Source: Coriaria nepalensis (lineage: Eukaryota > Streptophyta > Magnoliopsida > Cucurbitales > Coriariaceae). From it: DNA of 64,000 bases. The first letter of the stretch is position 1, and each line of letters begins with the position of its first letter. This document shows positions 36,816-47,186 of the stretch, in pieces. The stretch is from contig CP114496.1 in the NCBI GenBank assembly GCA_027186245.1, forward strand, positions 937,501 through 1,001,500, in the 5' to 3' direction. The position numbers and the translations under genes are program-made. The notes below the pieces were generated by a model. It saw only the letters and a program-made list of their open reading frames with translations. It made no database searches and was not told the origin of the DNA.

Positions 36816-36826
36816 TATATAAAAGG
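36816..36826 (+). promoter_or_regulatory. TATA box of an LTR-like promoter
   Basis: TATATAAAAGG is a strong TATA box, followed by 'cacagagccatca' and an AT-rich region. It lies downstream of R2 and the AATAGTA array. It is interpreted as a retroelement promoter because no host gene follows. Confidence 0.5.
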
Positions 36827-36959
36827 CACAGAGCCATCATTTAATCGATAGATCTCCTCTTGCCAATCAGATAATCATCTATTCATTAGGTCTTCCATTC
36901 TTTTGAGAATTTGGTATGATACTTAAATTATTTTCTTATTTTTTTTATTTTTATATATC

Positions 36960-39555
36960 TCTTAATTTCCTAATATGAAATATGAGGTAAATTTTGCATG
37001 ATTCAAATGAATACATATATTATTCAAGAATTTCAAAAGGCAATAACTATAACAATTATACCACTCATTACAGTCAATCAATTCACGACAGTTAATCAAT
37101 TAACAATGTGGACAACCATGCAATTATTAGAAACAACTCATCAAATTTTCAAAATAGTTTCAATGTTGTAGGCGAGGTTTATACTTACTTAGATTTCGTA
37201 CTTTTCTTAAAAAGTTTCGAGTATTTTCCGAACACTAGGTCAATTGTTTACCTACCTAAGCAAGTAATTAGCTTAACTTAATCAAAACTTAACTTCTTAT
37301 AAGCTTTTCTATTTAGTTAAATTATCTCACTATGTATTTCACATTTATTTTTAGGAATCTAGCTCCAAATCTTTTCTTATTATAACTTGTTTGATTTAAA
37401 TGAGTAACTTTTCTTCGAGATTTTCCATCTAGATTATCATTTTTTATCTTATGATTCAAGCCATTCTAATTAACCCTTAAAAATAGAATGTTTAGGCTAA
37501 CCCTCTCTCAAGTACTTAGTAGAGGTTTGGATTTTATATCATATAAACCATAATTTCTATTGATCTTAAAATTTACATACATTTGTAACTCTTATGTGAA
37601 CTCCATAAAATTTTCAGCTCAAAATTTAATCATTTACCACATTCTTTAATTCATTTATCCCATGTGCACAATTTCAATTTCCCCTCTATTTGATTTTCTA
37701 TTATCAATTGTCTAGATTTAAGACATATTTCTAACACCTATGGTCCTATAAAATTATGAAAATTTGAAAATATCTCTACTAATATCTTATTAAGTTACTG
37801 TAAATATTTTAGCTCTAGATTCATATATTTGCCCCTTAAAAAATTATTTGTCTTAACACTATTTGAAAACAAAACATAATATAACCAGTTTCATTCCTTT
37901 ACCCATATATTGGCTTAGGGTCTTTAAAAAATTCCATGACAGTATCATTTCAAAGCTAGCTTCTCAATATTTAATTTGATATAATGATTTGTTAATTTGA
38001 CTTAGTAGAAAGAAAATTATAGCTTGTCTAACTTTCTATTTAATTTATAGGCTTTTCTATTAATAAGATCATTGGTGCTAAATTTGAAATTACAGAACTT
38101 CTAACTCAAATGCTAAAATATTTCTAAGTCTGTATGTCAATTTAAGGTCATAACCTTTAGTTTGTTCTAGTAAAATCTCATAACTTTTTATAAATATGAT
38201 TATAACCAAAAGTTCATGAGAGTACCTACAACTCTCAGTTTGTATCTCAGTTTTAATAGATTGATCACCTAATTTTCAAAACTTTTGTCACAGTCAATAC
38301 AAATCGGTTTAAGAAGTTTTTGGTCTCTCTCGAAAGTAGAAAGAGCCTATTTTCATAATTTAAATTTCTAAGGATATTAGAATGTATAGATGATTTCATG
38401 ATTTAACTACAAAAATGTAGTACATAAATGTTTTGTTTTTAGTTCTGCAATATGCTTACAAGGCTTATTAAGCCATTAGATTATCTTACTAAATTCAAGT
38501 TTCCTTTAACCAAGTGATCTTCTTATTCTTGATCAAGACTTGTAGAAACTTAGGAGTGAAATAGAGAGTGAGAAGAGTGAAAAATGGGAGAGATAAGGGT
38601 AATTGATGAAGAGTATTCGGTGCATTATGACATGCTACTTTTCCTTTCATTTTTTTTTTTAACAACTTCTACTTTGCTTTTAGATCAGTAATAACCTTAG
38701 GTATTAACTAGGGAACTTAGATTGCTGGTATAAAAACAAATATCTAATTGGACTTTAATAAGTCAATATATATATATATATAAGATGGTTATTAAGGATG
38801 AGAGTTTGAAGTACAATTAAGGATTAAATAACTTCAAAGTTGTAGTAAAAATAAGCATAGCACTCAACTCTTGATCTTTTGGTAAGGCTTTAGTTCGGAT
38901 ATCAAGAACTAATTTTTCGAAAAGGGGCTTCCACTTTCGGGTAACCGAAGAACGAGAAACTTACACCTATCGGTTACATGATGTTAGAAATTTGTGAGTG
39001 TTTACATTCTCTCCTCCTTATAAACATTATCCTCAAAATTGAGTCATGAGTATATGTTAAGTTGTCGTTTTCAAGCAAGAGATAACATCCTTATTAATAT
39101 GGGTTGTTAATCCAACATTTGGGTTGCACATGCTACCACCGTCAAGTCTTCCTTCTTTAGGACTACTTACATGGTACTCTTACCACCATCGAGTCTAGCT
39201 TTGACCAATTTTAGATATTATCAATCATTTATTCTTAGTGTTTGATCTTTGGGGAAGTGCTCATGTTTAAGTATGGAACCATTAGTAGGACATCTAATTA
39301 TCTTGCTATAGGTTCAATCAAATTGAAATTGAGTTCTAAATTAAGAGTTTAACCTATTTCACTCTTATTGAATTTCTTTTTTTTGTTTCCTAGATTGCAC
39401 TTAATGGCAACAGAAACAACAATTCACACATTTCACATGTCATAGCCATGAAATAACTAAACATGTAACACTCAATAACATATTATATATTTCATGTTAG
39501 ACAACAAGTGTAGTCATTTATATATTAAATGTTCACATATATCCTATTATTATGC
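36960..39555. other. AT-rich transposon-associated noncoding DNA
   Basis: No domain was recognised. A (TA)n run lies at about 38766-38782, and the block 'cgaaaaggggcttccactttcgggtaaccgaagaacg' is near 38918-38955. It could be LTR and untranslated sequence of the gypsy element to the right, but no boundary could be set. Confidence 0.4.
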
Positions 39556-39559
39556 CTAC

Positions 39560-42205
39560 ATCCCTAGGGAATTAAAATAATTCCTCGTACTTTTTCTTTA
39601 TCTCATCCTCTCTTTCCTATGTAGTTTCTTTTATCTTATGACTTGGCCATAGCACCATAACTAGTGGTATGATCTTATTTCTAAGTATCTTTTCCTTATG
39701 ATATAATATTTGCACTAGTCTCTTTTCATAAGATAGATTTTCTTAGAGCTGAATGGGTTCGTGTTCTAGTATTTGTGAGGAATAATATACGAATTTCCTC
39801 ATCTTATGAATTTCCTCAACACGTTATGGACTGAGGACATCTTTGGTGGCAAATACGCTTATAAGTAACTTTTCCAGTTCTAGTATTTGGAATGGTCTGA
39901 TGTATCTTAGGCTTCATTTTCCTCTCTTGCCAAAATACACTAGGCCTTTCATAAGTGCAACTTAAAAAAATATAAAGTCTCCGACCTGAACCTAAAGAGG
40001 TCTTTGTCTTTTATCTGCATAACTATTTTGTCGGCTAAGAGTAGTTTCAATTCTCTATTTTCTCTTCTTGACTGCTTTAGTGGTCGCTTCAATGAAGACA
40101 TAGGTCATTAGCCTCCAGTCTTCTATTTCGTACTAATGAACTGTCGATCTGGACTTTCTCCCGTATAAAGCTTCATAAGGTACCATTGCAATAGATGTTT
40201 GGTAACTGTTGTTAGAAGAGAATTCTCTTAATGGTATATAATTATCCCATGCTCTTTTGAAATCTAGGACACTAGCTCAAAGCATATCTTCTAACATCCG
40301 GATAGTCATCTCTGACTGACCCTTCATTTATGAGTGGAAAGTTGTACTAAACTTCAGTGTAATTCCCATTGCTCAGTAGACGCCTTTCTAAAAAGTTGAA
40401 GTAAATCTACTATCGGGGTTAGAAATTATTGACAATAGCATCCCATGTAATCAGATAATTTCATTCACATACAACTTTGCTAATTACTCCATGAAGTACA
40501 TGCTTTGTATGGGTAAGAACTACATCGATTTGGTCAATCTATTGGTAATTACCCATACTGCATTGTGTCCCTTAGTTATTTTACGGAGCCTTACAATGAA
40601 ACCCATAGTGATTTGCTCACATTTCTATTTAAGAGATTTAGTCTTTTGCAACTCTCTTGTTGAAATTGATGTTCAGCCTTGATTCTTTGAAATATGAGGC
40701 CTTTTTCCACAAACTTAGCGATGTCTTTCTTCATTTCTGTCCACCAAAAGTGTGTATTCAATTTATTGTATATCTTAGTTGCTCCTAGGTGTACTAAGTA
40801 TGGAGTTTTATGTGCTTCCAAAAAAATATGATGTCTCATTTCATCATTGTTTGAAACGCATATTCTTCTGTTAAAATTAAGGATCCCGTTGGGAGAAAGA
40901 CTCAACTCCTTGTTCTTCCTTTGTTTCATTTCTTCTCGAATTCTCCATAAGTCAGGATCATTTTCTTGAGAAGTCTTAATCCCATTGAAAATGATCAATT
41001 AGAGGGTTAATGCCGATATTTCACCCATAATTATTTCCAAACATAACTCATCAATTTTGTTTTGCAATAGTTGAGGTAACGTATAATTGTTGTCAATGTT
41101 GCTAGAACATTTTGACTTAACGCATCAGTAACTTTATTCGCCTTTCTAAGGTTATAGAGAATCTCACAATTATAATCTTTTACCAATTCTAGCCATCTAC
41201 TTTGTCTTATATTGAGTTCCTTCTAGGTAAATATCTTACAGCGGGCCCTGTACAGATAGTGTCGCCATATCTTTAAGACAAACACAACTGCTTCTAATTT
41301 CATGTCATGGGTTAGGTAATTCCTCTCATGATCTTTCAGTTGTCTTAAGGCATAAGCTACTATCTTTTCATCTTTCATCAGAACTACCCCCAAGCCATCT
41401 TTGATTTGTCACTATAGATCGCAAACTATGCTTCCTTAATAGGATATGATAAGAATGGGCGTACTAGTCAGTCTCTGCTTTATTTCCTGAAAGCTTTATT
41501 AATATTTTTCCATCCACTCATACTTCCTTCCCTTCTTAGTGAAAGTAGTGAGTGGTGCAACAAGACTAGAAAATTTTTTTATGAATCTCACGTGGTAACC
41601 AACTAATCTAAGAAAACTATGAATCTTGGTAATAGTAGTGGCAGTTTTCCATTTCTTATTGCTTCAATCTTTATAGGATCCACCGATATTTCTCCTATAG
41701 ACACTACATGCTCGAGGAATTTCACCTCGTCCAGTTGAAACTTGCAATTTAAAAACTTCGCATAGAGTTTGTACTCCTTCAATATCCAAAGTACGATTTC
41801 TAAATGGTGTTCATGCTCCTCTTTAAATTTAGAGTACACAATATGTCATTAATATACTATTATAGATTTATCGAGAAAATCTTTAAACACTTAATTCATC
41901 AAATCCATAAATATTGCAGGGCATCCAAACGGCATTACCAACAACTCATAGTGTCCGTACGAGTCTTGGAAGTTGTCTTTAAGACGTTTTCTTTCTTAAC
42001 TTTCAGCTAGTGATATACCAATTGCAGATTGATCTTTCATAAAGTTATTACCTCTTTCAGTCGATCGAACAAATCATCAAGCCTTGGTAGAGGGTATTTG
42101 TTTTTCAATGTCACTTTATTAAGCTCCTGATAGTCGATACACAATGGCATCGTTCCATCTTTCTTCTTACAAACACAATCAGTGCTCCCTAAGGGAATTT
42201 CTTTG
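39560..42205 (-). mobile_element. Chromovirus-type Ty3/gypsy pol remnant
   Basis: Minus-strand translation, with frame breaks, runs in gypsy order. Reverse transcriptase: [35 protein letters not shown] (42170-42050), EHEHHLEIVL, FLNCKFQLDEVKFL and VDPIKIEAI (41839-41603). RNase [51 protein letters not shown] (about 41380-41160). Integrase zinc finger: the open frame 40998-40591 with AHKTPYLVHLGATKIYNKLN, HFWWTEMKKDIAKFVEKG and KAEHQ. Near 39650-39570 the ending VMVLWPSH....EREDEIKKKYEELF resembles the chromodomain-linked terminus of Tekay/Del-like chromoviruses. The catalytic YVDD region and protease/gag are missing. The remnant is cut at the RT start by LTR copy C. Confidence 0.85.
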
Positions 42206-42211
42206 TTATAT

Positions 42212-44016
42212 TATTAGGCATGGTGTCTTGAAAGTATGTAATGAGTATTATTTTAATCAAATTAATAAAAATGACATTTATCTATATAATTATTTTGAAT
42301 ATATTATTATTGAATAATATATATAAATATCATAAAATTCCAAATTCATTCTTGTAACTATAATTTTATATTGGTACGAGAGGATTAAAATTATAAGATA
42401 ATAAATTAAATTATCCGCAACATATTAAAGTATGAGATCTTTAATTGATACTTGCTAGTACGGTTCGCTAGCATTGTGAATGCAATGGATCTAGATCCAG
42501 ATCACCGATATAGATAGACATCTTAGTAGATGTACTTTATATAATTGGATTATATAGGACATGACTCGATGTAAATTAATTATTTATTAAAATACCGTTT
42601 ACCATAAAAAAATGTATTCATATCAATAGATGATCATATGTAGATTAATCTGAATCCTGAGTGATCATGAACTCCTATTTATGTCAATTGCATCTTTTGA
42701 TTCACTCACCACGGTTTGTTTGTAAAATAGGCTAAAAACTTTTGTTTTGGAGATTCATTGTGATAAGTGGTTGAGAATATGATTTATAGATATTAAATCT
42801 AAACCTTCTTCATAGAAGAAGATTATATATTGGTTCCTTTAAGAGTTAATTTTGGAACTGAATGGTTTTGCACTCAAATTTATAATTAAGTTATAATTGT
42901 TCGTTCGCTAGTAAATTAATAATACTGAATGATAAAAAAATAATTAGAGGCTTACAATAGTACTTTTGACCATCTTTAATTATGAATCCATTATTGGTGG
43001 ATTAGATTGCATATAATGGTAATATAAATATAGTACTAGAGATTGCTCAATAATATGTTCTATAATGCAAGAGTGCAATATCATATTTTTAGTGAAATTA
43101 TATTAGGATTAAGAAATTAGATTTATTAGATTAAAAAGTTAATTAATAATCAAATTTATCGGAGCTTGGAATTATAGGTCTATGCTCTCCATATCACCTC
43201 TATAAAATACTTTATAGGTTAAGAATGACAAAGTTGAAAAAAAAAACTTATTTGCAAGAAAATAGTTTTCTTAAGAAAATTGGTAATTATGAGATAATTA
43301 TTGTTAATTAATTAATTAAAAAATATATTTTAAATGATTAATTTCGAAATTCATATATTAAATAATAATATATTTGATTTTGGTTTGAGAAATTAATTTA
43401 AAATTCAAATAAGATATGATTTGATTTAAAATAGATAAGATTATATTTTAAATAAGATTTGAAAATGTTTGACTAAATTAAATATATCATTAAAGATATG
43501 ATTAAAGATATAATATAATTTGAAATAGATAAAATTATATATTAAATCAGATTTGAAAATATTTGATCATATCAAAGATATTATCTAATGATTATCTTAT
43601 CAGTTATTGTTATAATTGAGTTATCAATTCAATTAATTTAAAATATTTAAATTAAATTGAAAAACCTAATAGAACTCTATAAATATATCTTATTCTAATT
43701 ATTTCATGATGTGAAAAATATAGTCTTTTAAAGAGAGATTTTTATAGAGAGATTTTTTTAAGAGAGAAAGAAAAAGAAAATCTTGTAATCTCTACGTGCC
43801 CACACACGTCCTAATGTATTGAGAATCGACTTGGAAGATTGTGGTGTGAGTCTCATCAAACAATTCACGTAAGCTAAGGTATGATCTTTTCGTATAAATG
43901 TAGGATTAATTTATATATATCTACAAGATCACTAAAATTTTCTTAGAATTTTTTTGTTATAAACTGGGATTAAAGTAATCGCTTCCACTTCGAAATTTTA
44001 AACCCTTCTTCCAACA
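42212..44016 (+). mobile_element. LTR copy C of the TGTTAG family (fullest copy)
   Basis: Length about 1805 bp. It starts TATTAGGCATGG, where copy A has TGTTAGGTATAG, and ends 'cttccaaca' at 44016. It contains a TATA box (TATAAATA, 43678-43685), a GA-rich leader, 'ctctacgtgcccacacacg' and 'aatcgcttccactt' near the end. TGTTAG..CCAACA ends are typical of plant LTRs. No convincing 5-bp target duplication was found, and no internal domain or primer binding site follows, so it is solo-like. It interrupts or abuts the gypsy reverse transcriptase at 42205. Confidence 0.78.
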
Positions 44017-44039
44017 CTTTAGCAACTATGCAATTCTCA

Positions 44040-44310
44040 ATAAGAGGTCGTTTGATTGGCTAGAAAGGGTGAGATTAATAAGTTGGAATGAGTGTGAATG
44101 GAATGTCAAGTAATGAGTCAGAATGATTATATTCTTATTCCATCATTTTATTAATTCCGATATTTGGTAGGAAAACTCATTTTCAGGAAAGAATTATTTT
44201 TATAATTTATACTCCTAATATATTATGCAATCTGATAATTATACCCCTAATAAAAAGGAAATTCCAATTTTCATTTTGCACCAAACCACCATCAAATTAC
44301 GGTCTTTCTC
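44040..44310. mobile_element. Possible MITE-like segment
   Basis: Starts 'ggtcgtttgattggc' and has internal text about a normally formatted 'gaatggaatg...cattcttattcc' inverted arrangement, as in many plant MITEs that begin GGTCGTTTG. The opposite end ('caccaaaccacc') is only a weak partner. No target duplication was established. Confidence 0.3.
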
Positions 44311-44433
44311 TTATTCTCCCTCTCATTCGTATACTTCTTATCTGCTATCTAACCGAATCGGATTTTCACTAATTTGACCGAAAATCTTACCTTCGTATTT
44401 GATGAAAATTTGATATTGTAACAATTAAAAAAA

Positions 44434-44955
44434 ATCATTTCTTTGATATGATTAAATCTTTTCAAATCATATTTAAAATAGAGTTTTATCTATTTTAAAT
44501 CACATCATCACTTTAATGATATATTTGATAAAATAAAATCTTATTTATTTTAAATAATATCATCTTTTTGATGATACATTTAATTTATTCAAACTTATTC
44601 AAATATTATTTAAAATAGAATCTCATCTATTTTAAATAAAAAACATATTTTATTTGAATTTTAAATTAGTTTCTCAAACTAATCTTAATATTAAATTAAT
44701 ATCTCATACAATTTAATACTATATATAACATATTCAATTCAAAATCAAATATATTATTATTTAATTAATTAATTCTGAATTTCACATTTAAATACATCTT
44801 TTAATTAATTAATTATCACTAATTATTTCATAATTATGAATTTGCTTCAGAAACCTATTTTCTTGCAAATAAGTCTTTTTCAACTTTTATCATTCTTACC
44901 CTATACAGTGTTTTATAGAGGCGACTTGGGGACCATGAACTTATACTTTTAACAA
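44434..44955 (-). mobile_element. LTR copy D of the TGTTAG family (internal part, inverted)
   Basis: Reverse complement of the middle of copies B and C. On the plus strand 'cattcttaccctatacagtgttttatagaggcgac' and 'ctattttcttgcaaataag' mirror 'cacctctataaaatac..aagaatgac' and 'cttatttgcaagaaaatag'. Neither LTR end is present. It joins directly to a copia fragment at about 44950, and lies about 0.4 kb from copy C in the opposite direction. Confidence 0.7.
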
Positions 44956-45640
44956 AGGGAAGCCTAGTACTTTTATTAGAGTTGCAAGAGATTCAATCTT
45001 TGTGATGAAAAGATTTATCCCTTTCAATATGTAATGAAAAATGACAAACAAGTTGAGATATAATTTTTGTAGGCAGATGACCCAATTACTGATGCCAACC
45101 ATTGATAGTCATTTGTTCACCAAGAAAAGTAGAAGATAGTGCAAGATATGAAACTTGAAGGTGGTAGATCTCATTCTCACATGGCCTGTGCATTAAGGTC
45201 GCCTCTTTGGTTTGATCCTTCACAACAAAATGGAATGGATGAAATTCTACATATACATTATTAGCTTTGGTAAAGTGGTGGGCATATTATAAATTTTTAT
45301 GAATTTGTGAGACGTATAAAACATTAGATAACTAAAATTTTCAGCAGATAAATAGAGATCAAAAGCACCAATATGCATAATTTTCAAACCTGAACCATCT
45401 TTGATAACGATCTCATCAGTATAATTATATTCCAAATGAAAAGATAAATTTGAGACGCCAGCAATAATATTAGGAGACGTGTCGGAATCAAGTAACCATT
45501 TATTATTGTCTACCATTGAATTGGTAGGTGTACGATTTTCCGAATTGGCAATAGCTTTAAGCTTGTGGCATAAGTGGCTAGGTGTCCATGATGGCCACAA
45601 AATTGATAATGTGACTTGGGCCTAGTGAAGTTACCTTTTA
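44950..45640 (-). mobile_element. Copia protease and gag-pre-integrase fragment
   Basis: The minus-strand frame 45600-45247 reads NNKWLLDSDTSPNIIAGVSN, LSFHLEYNYTDEIVIKDGSG and LKIMHIGAF, which is the copia protease region. The catalytic DSG is changed to DSD. In other frames 45245-44950 continue with FHPFHFVVKDQTKEATLMHR, YHLQVS, INGWHQ.LGHLPTKIIS and CNSNKSTRLPF, the gag-pre-integrase with its H..LGH and C..C motif decayed. The fragment stops abruptly at LTR copy D. Confidence 0.82.
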
Positions 45641-46380
45641 TGATCAGCCATGACTCATCGACCATGATTGACCATGATCGACCGAGATCGACATGGTAGT
45701 CGATCTATTTTATCATCTTATGATTTTTTTCAAATTTTTTATTGATCGTTCATTCCTGATCTTTGAATAAAAGAAAACTAAATAATATAAAACTCAACAT
45801 ATCAAATTATGGTAATGACAGTTAGAAATCAAAAAATGTCTCAAAAGATTTTGAATTAGATATGAAAGTTTTCAGATCTCGAAATCATAAGCAAGAAAGA
45901 AATTATAAATAGATAAATTGAAAATAAGAAAGAATATAAAAGATGAAAATCTGAAAATAGATGTAGAATTTCGATTTAGGAATATAATGTAACATAGGAA
46001 GAGAGAAATTATGGATTAGTATCGATAAAAATAAATTAATAATCTTATTATTAAAGAATAATAATTTGCTAAACTTTTCAAATTGTAGACATTTAGAAAA
46101 AATATATTTCTTTTAATGAGACTCTGTAAATTTACCGTTTATATAAGCATAATTTTTCTAGCACTCCCAACTGGTTCTAAGCATGTTTTTCAATCTTATA
46201 AAAATAAATTCAAGTGAAGTTCAATATTTAATAATTATAAAAATTACACAATTAAATATTAATTAATATAATTTATAAAAGTGATAAATATATAACATAA
46301 TATTGGTTAAACTAAAATACTCTTAGAGTAAGGAAGAATGTCTTTAACATAATAATATAGGGTGACAAATAGACACTTCT
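45641..46380. other. AT-rich intergenic DNA
   Basis: A short patch near 45645-45710 repeats ATCGACC/GACCATGAT-like words. The rest is AT-rich without recognised features. Confidence 0.5.
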
Positions 46381-46848
46381 AACAGGACGGATGTGTCTTA
46401 TTCTCCGCCATCAACAACCAATTCATCCACACACCACCAGAAAGTACCCTACCACCATGTTCTCTTAATCTCTTTGTTGTGAAATTGAGTCGGATAAAAG
46501 TTAGAGAGAAAAAAAACGAATAATTGATAATTAAAAAAAAATTATTATTTTTAATTAGTTTGAAAGCCGGACTCACAGAAAGAGAGAGGGATTGGATTCG
46601 TCTTTCGGTTTCTCTCATCAGTCAAACATTTGTCACCATTCAATTCCTTCTTTAGTTTTTTTGGAAAAAAGTTTTGTAACATTTTGTTTTTGGTTTAAGC
46701 TGTACCCGCTCTCTCTCTCTCTCTCCTCCATTAGATTTACCTCCAAACCTCCCTCCTCCTCTTATCATAAGACTTTCATTTCTATCTTGCCCCTTTTCCT
46801 CTCTCTCTCTCTCGTTATTTTTATGCTTTGGGTTTCTGGGATTTATCA
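46381..46848 (+). promoter_or_regulatory. EB1 promoter and CT-rich 5' leader
   Basis: The 470 bases before the EB1 start codon contain long CT runs (46708-46732 and 46798-46813), characteristic of plant core promoters and 5' leaders (Y patches/CT microsatellites). No clear TATA box is placed. Open frames here (46592-46864 and the opposite strand) follow from low complexity. Confidence 0.5.
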
Positions 46849-47153
46849 ATGGCGACAAACATAGGAATGATGGACAGCGGCTATTTTGTGGGGAGGAATG
46901 AGATTTTGACGTGGATCAACAACTGCTTACAGCTTAATCTCTCACGCATTGAAGAGGTTTTTTCTACCCTCTCTTTTTAACCCTTTTTTTTTCTCTCTCT
47001 CTTTCTATACCCTGTTAGTTTCTCGGAAAAATATGCCATGGAAATAAATGATGGAAAGAGTTTTTCGAAATGGCTCATCCATCCCCTCCCCCCCCCCCCC
47101 CCTCCTTCCTATGTTTTGCACCGTTTCTTGATTTTTGATTATTCAAAATGATA

Positions 47154-47186
<33 letters not shown>

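Noticed and set aside
42201..44021. Target-site duplication CTTTG/CTTTA around LTR copy C
   Set aside because: The match is four of five bases and does not sit flush with the LTR start indicated by copy A, so it is not counted as a duplication.
46592..46864. 90-codon frame before EB1
   Set aside because: Falls in the CT-rich leader and runs into the EB1 start in another frame; low-complexity artefact.
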